From Nitrospinaceae bacterium (lineage in GTDB: Bacteria > Nitrospinota > Nitrospinia > Nitrospinales > VA-1): DNA of 44,678 nt. Below are positions 33,010 to 41,657 of the stretch, piece by piece. The translations under genes and the position numbers were made by a program. The stretch lies in the NCBI GenBank assembly GCA_029261655.1, contig JAJDAY010000014.1, forward strand, positions 1-44,678, read 5' to 3'. Within the stretch, counting starts at the first letter, position 1; every line of letters begins with the position of its first letter. The notes below the pieces were generated by a model. It had not been told where the DNA came from and did no database searches. It saw nothing but the letters and a program-made list of their open reading frames with translations.

Positions 33010-33600
33010 TCATTTATAAGGGTTCTCAATTTCCTTGAGGCCGATTTCCTCTTCAGCGGGAACCAGCCGGTTGATCACCCCGAACAGGCAGGGGTCGGTC
33101 AGGCCCAGTTCATTTTTTTCCCTGGAATCCATTTTGTTGAACCGTTCAGGGTCGATGAGAAAAGAAGTGTCTAAGAAATAATTATCCATGAAATCGTTTA
33201 AGTCGATGGATTCGCCTTGCAGTTCAGGGAACATGACTCTGCGTTGCTCCTGGCCTTCATAACTGTATTCCTCGGTAAAACCATAGAGGCTGTCGTACAG
33301 ATAGCAAAAGTGGTAGGCGTTTAGCTGATACCATTTATCGGGAATCACCAGGCTCTCCAGCAAACGTTTGGAAATGATATTTACGATGGAGATGGTTCCA
33401 AACCGGGAGGCGTTGGGGAAAAATATTTTAAAGCGTTCCTCGGCTTCCACCGAGCCAACCTCCCCAAGACCCAGGAAAAGGTCGCGGTCGGCTACGAGAG
33501 TTTTAAAAATAAAATTATAAGGGTCCAGATGGGGGTTGGACGATGGGGTCAATGAATCGGTTCCAAAATTTTCATAGATATTTTTTTTCAGTACGAGCAT
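33010..33600 (-). CDS. Unknown protein, paralogue B of a tandem pair
   Basis: A 196-residue soluble protein starting MLVLKKNIYE. It shares conserved blocks with the gene downstream: WYQLNAYHFCYLYD (W-Y-Q-x-N-x-Y-H-F-C core), FPELQGESI, NYFLDTSFLIDPERFN and CLFGVINRLVPAEEEIGLKE. Between blocks the two differ freely, so the duplication is old and the blocks are probably functional. No catalytic motif is obvious, although the invariant His-Phe-Cys and the later Cys could form a site. It is divergent from the UDP-glucose pyrophosphorylase gene. Confidence 0.8.
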   Translation of the reverse strand: MLVLKKNIYENFGTDSLTPSSNPHLDPYNFIFKTLVADRDLFLGLGEVGSVEAEERFKIFFPNASRFGTISIVNIISKRLLESLVIPDKWYQLNAYHFCYLYDSLYGFTEEYSYEGQEQRRVMFPELQGESIDLNDFMDNYFLDTSFLIDPERFNKMDSREKNELGLTDPCLFGVINRLVPAEEEIGLKEIENPYK

Positions 33601-33703
33601 GTGTCAAGCGGTTGAGAAAATATCAGGGTTGCCAGGAATGCGGGTTTGAATTGACGATATTTTTGTATATATTAGCACATCATTTAATCGGAGAAACGCG
33701 CAC

Positions 33704-35071
33704 ATGAGCAGGATCAATGTAAGGGAAATGCTTTCCGGCCTCCACATGGAGGATCACGCTCAGGAAAACTTTCTCCGTCTGTATGAAAGATTTTGTGATG
33801 GACCCGCAACCATTGCGGATTGGGATTCGGTGCGGACCCCGGATGAAAAGTTTCTGGTTCCCCGCACGTCGTTAAACAATCCCGACCCTACGGCGGTTCA
33901 ACAAGATCTTGCAAAGGTCGCTGTTTGCAAATTAAATGGCGGGCTGGGGACGAGCATGGGCTGTCAGTCGCCCAAATCGACTATCATTGTTCGGGAAAAT
34001 AAATCCTTTTTAGACCTCATCGTCGATCAATTGTGTGAAGTTAAAAGGGAGTTTGGCGTCGAAGTTCCATTGATTCTGATGAACAGTTTTTACACGCACG
34101 CGGAAACTGAAAAGGTCATTGAACAGTATCGCGACCGTTTGAATATAATTTCTTTTCAGCAAAACCGGTTTCCCCGTCTTCTCGAAGACACGCGCCAACC
34201 TCTGTCGGAAAAAAAATTTGGCCATGACGTCTGGTATCCACCGGGACACGGGGATTTTTATTCCTGCATTTTTACTATGGGACTTCTCGACCGCCTGCTT
34301 GAAGAAGGCCGGGAAGTGCTTTTCGTCGCGAACGCGGACAATCTGGGTGCGGTGATCGATCCCGGTATTTTGCATCATATCCTGAAAAATGATATTCCCT
34401 TCCTGATCGAAATGACCCCCAAAACCCCGGCGGATGTGAAGGGCGGTACGATCTACCAGGAAGGCAATCGCGTCAAGTTACTGGAAATCGCCAGTGTCCC
34501 GGAAGAGCATAAAGAAGAATTTTGCAGTCAAAGGAAGTTTAAAGTTTTCAACACCAATAATATCTGGATCAACCTCCGGCATTTACGCGAGCGTTTGGAA
34601 AAAGGCCCTCTGGATTTGCAGGTGATCGTCAACCGAAAATCCCTTTCAGGGAAAAACGTCCTGCAGTTGGAAACCGCCATTGGTTCGGCTGTGGAATGCT
34701 TTCCGGGCGCGGTCGGGTTGACGGTCTTAAGAAACCGTTTCATGCCCGTAAAAAAAACAGACGACCTCCTGCAGGTGCAGTCGGATCTGTTTGTGTTGAA
34801 CAAGGGACATCTGTCTCGCAACCCGGACAGAAAGCAGGAGGCGTTGCCCTCGGTACAACTGGGAAAAGAATTTACAGAATTACAGGGGTTTCAGGAACGG
34901 ATTTCTGAGGTTCCCGGAATGCTGGACCTGGATTCCCTTAAGGTGGAAGGCGACGTCCGGTTCGGCAAGGGCGTCCGATTGAAGGGGGATGTAAAGTTAA
35001 TAGCCCAAAAGGGCAAACCCCTGCAGATCCCCGATGGATCGATTTTGGAGAATGAAACGATACAACCATGA
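33704..35071 (+). CDS. UTP-glucose-1-phosphate uridylyltransferase, eukaryotic-type
   Basis: A 455-residue UDP-glucose pyrophosphorylase of the eukaryotic UGP type rather than the short bacterial GalU. The nucleotide-binding loop is KLNGGLGTSMGCQSPKSTI (about 76-94). Others are PLILMNSFYTHAETEKVIEQ, YPPGHGDFYSC (sugar binding), VANADNLGAVIDPGIL and FNTNNIWINL. The C-terminus (about 390-455) forms the left-handed beta-helix typical of the family (VEGDVRFGKGVRLKGDVKLI). UDP-glucose feeds glycan and trehalose/glycogen synthesis. It is a single-gene unit with a GGAGAA ribosome site. Confidence 0.92.
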   Translation: MSRINVREMLSGLHMEDHAQENFLRLYERFCDGPATIADWDSVRTPDEKFLVPRTSLNNPDPTAVQQDLAKVAVCKLNGGLGTSMGCQSPKSTIIVRENKSFLDLIVDQLCEVKREFGVEVPLILMNSFYTHAETEKVIEQYRDRLNIISFQQNRFPRLLEDTRQPLSEKKFGHDVWYPPGHGDFYSCIFTMGLLDRLLEEGREVLFVANADNLGAVIDPGILHHILKNDIPFLIEMTPKTPADVKGGTIYQEGNRVKLLEIASVPEEHKEEFCSQRKFKVFNTNNIWINLRHLRERLEKGPLDLQVIVNRKSLSGKNVLQLETAIGSAVECFPGAVGLTVLRNRFMPVKKTDDLLQVQSDLFVLNKGHLSRNPDRKQEALPSVQLGKEFTELQGFQERISEVPGMLDLDSLKVEGDVRFGKGVRLKGDVKLIAQKGKPLQIPDGSILENETIQP

Positions 35072-35101
35072 TCCTCTTTTTTCCCGCCACCTGAGGATCA
35101 A

Positions 35102-35833
35102 TCAACCGGGGGGAACTTTACCGGCTTCAGAAGAAAATGAGTCCGTCCTTTTTCTCCAACGAAAAAAGACGGTTATCCCTCCGAGCAGGATCAAAATCAA
35201 TAGGGCCCAGCGGAACCTTGGGGACCCGATTTCCAATAACGTACTGCCAAAATAGCCATAAGCGAAAGCCCGGGGAGTCATTCCAAGAACATGGGCGACA
35301 AAGTAATTCTTGAATTTCATCGGCGACAACCCGGCCCCGTAATTTATCACCGTGACCGGCATCACGGGAATCAGGCTCAATAGCCAGACAATAGAAAAAT
35401 TGAATTTCGTGTTGTCAATGATATCGGCGCCGAATTTTAGCTTGCTTTTAACATAATCATGCCCCAGTTTGCGGGCGATCCAGAACCCGACGCTACCCCC
35501 CATCGCCGCTCCCGCCGATGCGTATAAAGGCCCCCAAACCGGACCAAAAGCCAAACCTCCTCCTATAAACAAAGCGATCGAAGGAATCAGAAAAACGGGA
35601 CGTATGATAAAGACAAAAATGTAAATGAGGGGTCCTGCAATCCCCAGGGACAACACAAAGTCCCTGAAAGTTTCAGGGGTCAGACGAACCCCCGTCCTGA
35701 TTGTCAGAAAACTGGTAATCAATCCTATGGCGATAAGGAAAATAAACTTTTTAAACCGTTTTTTTGGATTGCCTCCCATGACGAAAGCAAAAAATTGTTG
35801 CCATCGGGAGGTTGATAAGGCTTTCTTTGTCAT
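35102..35833 (-). CDS. TVP38/TMEM64-family (VTT) membrane protein
   Basis: A 243-residue protein with about five or six hydrophobic segments: FIFLIAIGLITSFLTIRTG, FVLSLGIAGPLIYIFVFIIR, FLIPSIALFIGGGLAFGPVW, and later GYFGSTLLEI plus WALLILILLGGITVFF. The VTT/SNARE-associated signature is present as GPVWGPLYASAGAAMGGSVGFWIA, followed by SLIPVMPVTVINYGAGLSPM. The family is linked to lipid scrambling or transport across membranes, though substrates are uncertain in bacteria. The C-terminus is basic (FRWRKRTDSF). Convergent with the pyrophosphorylase gene, 30 bases apart. Confidence 0.87.
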   Translation of the reverse strand: MTKKALSTSRWQQFFAFVMGGNPKKRFKKFIFLIAIGLITSFLTIRTGVRLTPETFRDFVLSLGIAGPLIYIFVFIIRPVFLIPSIALFIGGGLAFGPVWGPLYASAGAAMGGSVGFWIARKLGHDYVKSKLKFGADIIDNTKFNFSIVWLLSLIPVMPVTVINYGAGLSPMKFKNYFVAHVLGMTPRAFAYGYFGSTLLEIGSPRFRWALLILILLGGITVFFRWRKRTDSFSSEAGKVPPG

Positions 35834-36348
35834 CGAATGGGCGTGAATACGGGTTTGAAATAAAGCATGAATTTACCAAAAAGAGTTTTTGGAGGAAACG
35901 AAATGTCCGTGTATTTTTCAGATTATCCATTGAATAATATAACCTTATTTAATTATAAACGATCCCATGGCAGATAAAATGAAAAGATTGTTCTTCACTT
36001 TTTATCTTGTCTGAGCCATTGAAATCAATGAAACTGTGATAGACGGGAAGGTATCGGAATTTATCCATTGAAAAATGTAAGATAATACCTATATAAAATA
36101 GGAAAATTTTATTGACATGAGGTGATTCCCAAGTATAATTTACGCATTCTAGAGCCTATAGAAGGTTTCGGGCACTTCGTTTCAATAAGTGATAATCAAT
36201 ACCTGTTTTAGGTTTCGTTTATAAGCAAAAAATTAAGATGCCGGGGAATTGAGAGGAGGTGGCTCCACCTAAGACATCTTGCGGATAATATTATTGTTCA
36301 GTTTTGTGTAGACCTTTTTTAAACCAGGGTAAGGGGAGGATCATACTC
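35834..36348. other. 515-base AT-rich gap with strong promoter and leader
   Basis: No gene is seen. The left part is AT-rich and holds an imperfect inverted repeat (AGATAAAA at 35972-35979 with TTTTATCT at 36000-36007). The right part holds a consensus promoter at 36112-36139 and a leader of about 200 bases for the secreted protein. The leader contains possible stems, including AAGATG (36235-36240) with a downstream CATCTT enclosing an AGGTGG/CCACCT pair. No known riboswitch was recognised. Confidence 0.6.
36112..36139 (+). promoter_or_regulatory. Consensus sigma-70 promoter
   Basis: Perfect TTGACA (36112-36117), a 16-base spacer and perfect TATAAT (36134-36139). It points at the secreted protein at 36349, giving an untranslated leader of roughly 200 bases. 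Confidence 0.85.
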
Positions 36349-36753
36349 ATGAAAAAACTCGCACTTGTTTTAATTGTATCAGTTTCTGTATTCTGTTTTG
36401 CGGCTTCGGCTTTTGCCGGGTCAATCTCTCCGGGTCAATCCACCAGCTGTAAAAATGCCGGGTCAATCACTCTGGCTGTTGATGGTAGTGGTCCTGACCG
36501 GACCAACGGCAATGCCGTGATCTGGAAATCATCCAACTACACCACCATTCCTATCTCCATAGGACCTGGCGACAATCATGGTATGGAAGGTGAGAGAGCA
36601 GTTGGTATGGCTAACAAACATTCAATGGGACGAAAATCCGTCACATTAAAAGGCCAGGATAACTTCAGCCGTGGTGATTCCATTGGGGATATCAGTGGGG
36701 AAGTAAAAATCACCAACACAGGCACGCTTCCTATCGCAGTGACCTGCGGATAA
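36349..36753 (+). CDS. Small secreted protein, probably highly expressed, unknown
   Basis: A 134-residue protein with a signal peptide (MKKLALVLIVSVSVFCFAAS, cleavage near AFAG) and a strong AAGGGGAGGA ribosome site 8 bases before the ATG. The mature part of about 110 residues is rich in Gly, Ser, Asn and Thr (SISPGQSTSCKNAGSITLAV, GDISGEVKITNTGTLPIAVT) and has two cysteines, one near each end, which could form a disulfide. No family is recognised. Consensus promoter, strong ribosome site and a 14-base-stem terminator suggest an abundant secreted or surface protein. Confidence 0.8.
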   Translation: MKKLALVLIVSVSVFCFAASAFAGSISPGQSTSCKNAGSITLAVDGSGPDRTNGNAVIWKSSNYTTIPISIGPGDNHGMEGERAVGMANKHSMGRKSVTLKGQDNFSRGDSIGDISGEVKITNTGTLPIAVTCG

Positions 36754-36770
36754 TTCAAAGTTATAATATT

Positions 36771-36806
36771 AAAAGCCGACCTGATTTTTCAGGTCGGCTT
36801 TTTTTT
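36771..36806. terminator. Bidirectional rho-independent terminator
   Basis: A 14-base perfect stem (36771-36784 with 36789-36802), a 4-base loop and T runs on both strands. It serves the secreted-protein gene on the plus strand and dnaJ on the minus strand. Confidence 0.93.
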
Positions 36807-36840
36807 GTGCGCTGAATTTGGAAATGATCTGGAACGAGTG

Positions 36841-37929
36841 TTAAGGCATCAACTTTTGGAAGAACCCTTTGAGAGTTTCTTTTATAGGGGTGCCTTCTAA
36901 TTCAGCAAACTCCTTTAAAAGTGCTTTTTGCTGTTTGTTTAAGTTTTTGGGTGTCACGACGGACAAGTGAACCATCAGATCGCCACGGCCATGACCCCGC
37001 AAGTTGGGAATGCCCTCGCCGGCAATTTTGAGCATTTCTCCGGATTGTACGCCCGGCTTGATGGAAATAATTTTGGTTTTTCCCTCATCCAGTAAGGGGA
37101 CTTCAATTTCCGCCCCCAACGCCGCCTGGGAAAAAGATAAAGGCAGGCGGCAATGAATATCATATCCTTCCCGATGAAAGTATTCATGCGTATCCATATG
37201 GATAAATACGTATAAATCACCTGGAGGCAGTCCGCCGGGTCCGGATTCCCCTTCTCCGCGTAGTCTTAGCCTTGAGCCGTCGTCCACACCCGCTGGAATA
37301 TTGATCGACACTTTCTTTTTCTCAAGAACCCGACCGTCTCCCCGGCAATCGCCGCAAGGGTGGGTGATGATCTGACCGGCTCCGTGACAGGCGGGGCAGG
37401 GGCTGTTCACGCTGAAGAATCCCTGAGAGCGCACCACATGTCCTGTTCCCCGGCAAGTCGAGCAGGCTTTTGGGGGGTGTCCCGATTTGGCTCCCGATCC
37501 TTGACAGGTTTTGCAGGCGGCATGCTTGGAGATATCCATTTCCTTGTTACTGCCAAATGCCGCCTCTACAAACGTTACGCTGAGGTCAAGCCGGAGGTCC
37601 GCTCCGGTGGAGGTTCGTCCGCCGCCGCCAAAAAAGTCACCGAAGATGTCTCCAAAGGATGAAAAAATATCCTCAAACCCCTGCGGACCGGAAAAGCCGG
37701 ATTTTTTCAATCCTTCATGCCCATATTGATCGTAGGTTTGTCTTTTATTCGGGTCCTTCAATACTTCATAAGCTTCGGCGGCTTCCTTGAATTTTTCTTC
37801 CGCCTCCGGGTCACCGTCATTTTTATCGGGATGGAATTTTAAAGCCAACTGGCGGTAAGCTTTTTTAAGTTCAGTTTCAGACGCGTTTCGGGATAGGCCC
37901 AAAACTTCATAATAATCACGCTTGGTCAT
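36841..37929 (-). CDS. dnaJ: Chaperone protein DnaJ
   Basis: A 362-residue class I DnaJ. The J domain (about 1-70) carries [10 protein letters not shown] with the His-Pro-Asp motif. The Gly/Phe region follows ([30 protein letters not shown]). Four zinc-finger repeats are intact: [32 protein letters not shown] and [10 protein letters not shown]. The C-terminal substrate domain ends with [16 protein letters not shown]. It works with DnaK and GrpE. It is the third gene of the dnaK-grpE-dnaJ array. Before its ATG lies a GC-rich hairpin. Confidence 0.97.
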   Translation of the reverse strand: MTKRDYYEVLGLSRNASETELKKAYRQLALKFHPDKNDGDPEAEEKFKEAAEAYEVLKDPNKRQTYDQYGHEGLKKSGFSGPQGFEDIFSSFGDIFGDFFGGGGRTSTGADLRLDLSVTFVEAAFGSNKEMDISKHAACKTCQGSGAKSGHPPKACSTCRGTGHVVRSQGFFSVNSPCPACHGAGQIITHPCGDCRGDGRVLEKKKVSINIPAGVDDGSRLRLRGEGESGPGGLPPGDLYVFIHMDTHEYFHREGYDIHCRLPLSFSQAALGAEIEVPLLDEGKTKIISIKPGVQSGEMLKIAGEGIPNLRGHGRGDLMVHLSVVTPKNLNKQQKALLKEFAELEGTPIKETLKGFFQKLMP

Positions 37930-37939
37930 GGAGTCCTTT

Positions 37940-37962
37940 GTCGGGTTTGCCCGCTACGCGGG
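37940..37962 (-). other. GC-rich hairpin before dnaJ
   Basis: On the minus strand CCCGC-GTA-GCGGG forms a tight stem, and GCGGG can instead pair with the following CCCG. It ends close to the dnaJ ribosome site, so it could limit translation; the effect is speculative. Confidence 0.3.
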
Positions 37963-38051
37963 GAAAAAATTTTGTATTTTACAGAATTCGATGGGCGATC
38001 AATACACCGCAGGTTAACACTGGGGTCAGCGATATATTGTTATGATACGCA

Positions 38052-38660
38052 TCAGAGTTTTAGATTTGCAACTTTTACTTTGGCGGCTTTTATCAATTTT
38101 TCCTTGAATAAATAACCTTGCTCAAGTTCCTGCAGGATCATACTATCCTGTTCGGGGTCTTCGGTGTCTGAGACCATAAAAGCTTCATGAATTTTTGGAT
38201 CGAACTTCATTCCCGCAGTCTCGATTACCTGCACTTCGTTGTCTTTCAGTTCCCGCAAAAATTGATTGATGACCAGATTGATGCCTTCCTTTAAGCTTTC
38301 AAAATCGCCGGCGGCTTTTGCCGAATCTTCAGCCCGCCGCAAATTATCGAGGATGGGAACCAGACGCGCAAATAAATTGGCCTTGAATTGATCGAGGCGG
38401 GTATCGTTTTCACGTTGGAGCCGGATTCTCAATTCGTCCGTTTGCGCATTTTTTTCCTTGTATGCGTTGATATATTCTTTGAGGCGCGCATCTTTTTCCT
38501 CGGCCTCTTTTTTTAATTTTTCGACAAAAGATGGATACCGTTCTTCCGGTTCCTCATGGTCGCTCGCCGAAGTATCTTCATCCTCGCTAACCCAATGGCG
38601 GCGGTCCACGACATTGATCTTGGATTTTTCCTTTTGGTTGTCGGTGTTTTTTTCAGTCAT
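38052..38660 (-). CDS. grpE: Nucleotide exchange factor GrpE
   Basis: A 202-residue GrpE from the ATG at 38660; an open frame continues upstream to about 38765 but without family-like sequence. The N-terminus is disordered and acidic (DEDTSASDHEEPEERYPSFV), then a long helix (EKDARLKEYINAYKEKNAQT, DELRIRLQRENDTRLDQFKA) and the conserved C-terminal wing (LVPILDNLRRAEDSAKAAGD, EGINLVINQFLRELKDNEVQ, FDPKIHEAFMVSDTEDPEQD, and GYLFKEKLIKAAKVKVA). It releases ADP from DnaK. It lies between dnaK and dnaJ rather than before dnaK. Confidence 0.95.
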   Translation of the reverse strand: MTEKNTDNQKEKSKINVVDRRHWVSEDEDTSASDHEEPEERYPSFVEKLKKEAEEKDARLKEYINAYKEKNAQTDELRIRLQRENDTRLDQFKANLFARLVPILDNLRRAEDSAKAAGDFESLKEGINLVINQFLRELKDNEVQVIETAGMKFDPKIHEAFMVSDTEDPEQDSMILQELEQGYLFKEKLIKAAKVKVANLKL

Positions 38661-38713
38661 ATCAGGGGTTGTTTGTCCAGTTTTGGTTTGATAAAGGGTT
38701 GCAAAACGAGAGC

Positions 38714-38773
38714 AGGGGTTTTCACCCGCCACCCTGTGCCTTGACAAACACAGGGTAGCCGGCAATAACCCCT
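38714..38773 (-). other. Nested stem-loop in the dnaK-grpE gap
   Basis: Inner stem ACCCTGTG (38731-38738) with CACAGGGT (38749-38756) and outer stem AGGGGTT (38714-38720) with AACCCCT (38767-38773). No T run follows on the minus strand, so it is not a terminator. It may be a processing or stability element separating dnaK from grpE. Confidence 0.45.
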
Positions 38774-38800
38774 TCTTCGATGTTTCTTTTGCGGGTGATG

Positions 38801-40714
38801 TTATTTTTTACCGATGTCTTCGAATTCGGCATCGACCACATCATCTTCCGGTTTGGCCTCTTTGTCGCCATCATCACCGCCAGCCCCATCATCCGAAGAT
38901 CCTTCAGGGCCTTTCTGCTCGGTTTGAGCATAAATGGTCTGGGCCATGGTGTGAGCGATTTGGTTGAGTTTTTCAATCTGCTCTTTCATGGGTTCCATTT
39001 CGCCCTCAAGATGTTTCTTCGCTTCTTCCACGGCATCCTCGGCGGCTTTCATGTCTTCCTCTTTCAACTTCTCCTTATTTTCCTTAAAAGTTTTTTCTGT
39101 GGAGTAAATAAGGGAATCGAGTTGATTTTTGACGTCAATGGTTTCTCGCCGTTTTTTATCCGTCTCCGCATTGGCTTCAGCATCTTTCACCATTTTTTCG
39201 ATATCCGCATCGGACAGACCTGTGGAATCGGTGATGGTGATTTTTTGCTCCTTGTTCGTGCCTTTATCCTTGGCGGTCACATTGATGATGCCGTTTGCGT
39301 CGATATCAAACGTGACCTCAACCTGAGGCATGCCTCGGGGCGCCGGTGGAATTCCATCGAGGTGGAATTTGCCGAGAGATCGATTGTCCTTGGCCATTTC
39401 CCTTTCGCCCTGGAGAACATTGATTTCCACACTGGGTTGATTGTCCGAAGCCGTGGAAAAGGTCTCGCTTTTGCGCGAAGGAATCGTGGTGTTGCGTTCG
39501 ATCAACTTGGTGGTCACTCCGCCAAGGGTTTCGATGCCCAGAGACAGGGGGGTCACGTCCAGCAAGAGAATGTCTTTGACATCGCCGGAAAGTACCCCGG
39601 CCTGAACCGCGGCGCCAAGGGCTACGACTTCATCCGGGTTGACTCCGCGATGGGGTTCCTTGCCAAACAGATCCTTGACCAGCTGTTGAACCTTGGGAAT
39701 GCGGGTGGAACCACCGACAAGAACCGCTTCATGAATCTTGCTTGCGTCAAGTCCCGCGTCAGCCAGGGCTTTATCGCATGGCTTGCGCGATCTTTCGATG
39801 AGGTCATCGACCATGGCTTCAAATTTCGCACGGGTCAGTTTTACATTCAAATGCTTGGGGCCTGAAGCGTCGGCGGTGACAAAGGGAAGATTGATGTCAG
39901 TTTCATTGGTGGTAGACAATTCCATTTTGGCCTTTTCAGCGGCTTCCTTGAGTCTCTGCAAGGCCATTTTGTCTTTGGACAGGTCAATGCCCTGATCCTT
40001 TTTAAACTCCGCCACCAGCCAGTCAATGACGCGGTGATCCAGGTTGTCTCCGCCCAGATGGGTATCTCCATTAGTAGCTTTCACTTCGACGACGTTGTCG
40101 CCCACTTCCAGGATAGAAATATCGAAAGTTCCGCCGCCAAAGTCGTATACGGCGATCATATGATCTTTTTCCTTGTCCAGACCATAAGCGAGAGCGGACG
40201 CGGTCGGCTCGTTGATGATGCGCTTGACATCCAGGCCGGCGATTTTCCCGGCATCTTTGGTTGCCTGTCTTTGGGTATCGTTAAAATACGCGGGGACGGT
40301 GATAACAGCTTCCGTGACCGGTTCGCCCAAATAAGCTTCGGCGGATTTTTTGAGTTTTTGCAGGATCATCGCGGATACTTCAGGCGGGGAATATTTTTTA
40401 CCCCCGGCTTCAATGACCACCTCGTTTTTGGGTCCCTTGACCACGTTGTAAGGTACCATTTTCATTTCTTCTGAAACTTCTTCGAAATTACGGCCCATGA
40501 ATCGTTTTACAGAAAATACCGTATTGGTCGGATTTGCGATGGCCTGACGTTTAGCGACCTGCCCGACAAGGATTTCACCGTCTTTGGTGAATCCCACAAC
40601 GGAGGGTGTGGTCCGGCTTCCCTCTTCATTGAGGATCACTTTTGGTTCGCTTCCTTCCATCACGGCCACCACCGAATTGGTGGTTCCTAAATCAATGCCT
40701 ATAATTTTTCCCAT
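38801..40714 (-). CDS. dnaK: Chaperone protein DnaK (Hsp70)
   Basis: A 637-residue Hsp70. The ATPase domain starts [20 protein letters not shown] and has [15 protein letters not shown] and [18 protein letters not shown]. The linker DVLLLDVTP-type segment appears as [20 protein letters not shown]. The substrate-binding domain follows, and the tail ends in a Gly/Asp-rich segment with [15 protein letters not shown], the family's C-terminal EEVD-like acidic motif. With GrpE and DnaJ it refolds proteins under heat stress. First gene of the array; dnaK precedes grpE, an order less usual than grpE-dnaK-dnaJ. Confidence 0.98.
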   Translation of the reverse strand: MGKIIGIDLGTTNSVVAVMEGSEPKVILNEEGSRTTPSVVGFTKDGEILVGQVAKRQAIANPTNTVFSVKRFMGRNFEEVSEEMKMVPYNVVKGPKNEVVIEAGGKKYSPPEVSAMILQKLKKSAEAYLGEPVTEAVITVPAYFNDTQRQATKDAGKIAGLDVKRIINEPTASALAYGLDKEKDHMIAVYDFGGGTFDISILEVGDNVVEVKATNGDTHLGGDNLDHRVIDWLVAEFKKDQGIDLSKDKMALQRLKEAAEKAKMELSTTNETDINLPFVTADASGPKHLNVKLTRAKFEAMVDDLIERSRKPCDKALADAGLDASKIHEAVLVGGSTRIPKVQQLVKDLFGKEPHRGVNPDEVVALGAAVQAGVLSGDVKDILLLDVTPLSLGIETLGGVTTKLIERNTTIPSRKSETFSTASDNQPSVEINVLQGEREMAKDNRSLGKFHLDGIPPAPRGMPQVEVTFDIDANGIINVTAKDKGTNKEQKITITDSTGLSDADIEKMVKDAEANAETDKKRRETIDVKNQLDSLIYSTEKTFKENKEKLKEEDMKAAEDAVEEAKKHLEGEMEPMKEQIEKLNQIAHTMAQTIYAQTEQKGPEGSSDDGAGGDDGDKEAKPEDDVVDAEFEDIGKK

Positions 40715-40782
40715 GAGCCTTTCCTTTCAATATCAATATGTTTAGAGGATCTTTAAGCGTTATTTTTTGGTGTTCGGTATGG

Positions 40783-40808
40783 TTTCCCCTTAGATATCAA
40801 AGGGGAAA
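40783..40808. promoter_or_regulatory. 9-8-9 inverted repeat in the dnaK leader
   Basis: TTTCCCCTT (40783-40791) and AAGGGGAAA (40800-40808), perfect, with an 8-base spacer. The architecture recalls the heat-shock CIRCE element (9-9-9), but the sequence differs from TTAGCACTC/GAGTGCTAA. Confidence 0.5.
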
Positions 40809-40892
40809 AGTAGCACAACAGAGTCGTCGAAGTGCCTATAAATTGTTATTTCTAATAGCAGTATCGGTTTATTAATGACCGACTGTGCTTAC

Positions 40893-40921
40893 TGGATAAG
40901 ACGGGGTTTTCTGGTTGTCAA
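40893..40921 (-). promoter_or_regulatory. Promoter candidate for dnaK
   Basis: Minus strand TTGACA, a 17-base spacer and TATCCA. The spacer contains CCCCGTCTTA, slightly like the heat-shock sigma-32 -10, but spacing to CTTGACA is too short for a proper sigma-32 site. Confidence 0.4.
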
Positions 40922-41097
40922 GGTCGGGGCAATTTTTAAACGATAATTCAGTCAGAAAACTTGATTTCGGAAGAGTGATGGTTAAAAGCTGTAATATAAT
41001 CAATGTTTTAATGGATTTTTTTGGGTAAAAAAGCTTTTTTTTAAGGAAATTATCCTTTATACTAATTACAAGCTAAATTTCATCCAAAGGAAACATA

Positions 41098-41490
41098 ATG
41101 ACTAAAAATGTAGCTCAAAATTCACGAGAATTTACCAGAATTCCGATTCATCTTCTGGTTGAGGTGAAATCAGGAGAGGTTGTTATCAAAACCGATAAAA
41201 CCACTGATTTGAGCATGAAAGGAATTGGTGTCTTAACCGACCAGATGCTGCCGTTGGACGCGGAATGTTCTGTTCTTATTTTTCTCGGGGATGGAAATAC
41301 CGGAATGAATATCAATGTACAGGGAAAGGTGATCCGATCGACGGATTCCCAGATGGCCATTGAGTTTACAAAAATCGATCTGGATAGTTATGAATACCTG
41401 CAAAATCTGGTCATGCATAATTCAAACTCGTTTCATGACCAGGTCGAGGAGGAGATTCACAATCATTTGGGGCTTAAAAAGCGGGATTAA
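41098..41490 (+). CDS. PilZ domain protein, putative c-di-GMP binding
   Basis: A 130-residue single-domain PilZ protein. The family's RxxxR region is partly visible as SREFTRIPIHLLVEVKSG, and the second motif as TTDLSMKGIGVL (D/N-x-S-x-x-G). The barrel strands follow (ECSVLIFLGDGNTGMNINVQ, GKVIRSTDSQMAIEFTKID), then a C-terminal helix. PilZ proteins bind cyclic di-GMP and control motility or exopolysaccharide, which fits the chemotaxis genes downstream. The first motif is not fully canonical, so binding is likely but not certain. Confidence 0.82.
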   Translation: MTKNVAQNSREFTRIPIHLLVEVKSGEVVIKTDKTTDLSMKGIGVLTDQMLPLDAECSVLIFLGDGNTGMNINVQGKVIRSTDSQMAIEFTKIDLDSYEYLQNLVMHNSNSFHDQVEEEIHNHLGLKKRD

Positions 41491-41657
41491 AAACAGAACA
41501 CCCTTCTTCTTTCAATGTTCCTTCCCATCATAGCAAGTCACAGCAGACGCTAGATAACCCTTCCTGTTGGCGATCAAGCACGATTGAATACTTAATGAAG
41601 TATTCGAAACGCCGAAACGCAAGATCTCAACCTGTTTAAAAAAAAGAATTTGATGCT

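Larger units (their letters stand above)
40715..41097. other. 383-base divergent regulatory gap
   Basis: Shared upstream region of dnaK (minus) and the PilZ gene (plus). It holds a 9-8-9 inverted repeat (40783-40808), a promoter candidate for dnaK (40893-40921) and AT-rich sequence. The PilZ side has an AAAGGAAAC ribosome site and a possible TATACT -10 at 41058-41063. No small gene is seen. Confidence 0.6.

Noticed and set aside
35069..35100. Terminator between the pyrophosphorylase and TVP38 genes
   Set aside because: TGATCCTC and GAGGATCA pair, but the loop is long and no T run follows.
36140..36340. Known riboswitch in the leader of the secreted protein
   Set aside because: Stems are possible, but no cyclic di-GMP, cobalamin, TPP or other core motif was recognised.
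38780..39865. 361-codon open frame on the plus strand
   Set aside because: It lies entirely antisense to dnaK, whose motifs are complete; a GC-skewed third codon position explains it.
40783..40808. CIRCE element
   Set aside because: The 9-8-9 layout is similar but the sequence does not match the CIRCE consensus; kept as an unnamed repeat.
41586..41605. Terminator after the PilZ gene
   Set aside because: GAATACTT/AAGTATTC forms a stem, but no T run follows on either strand.
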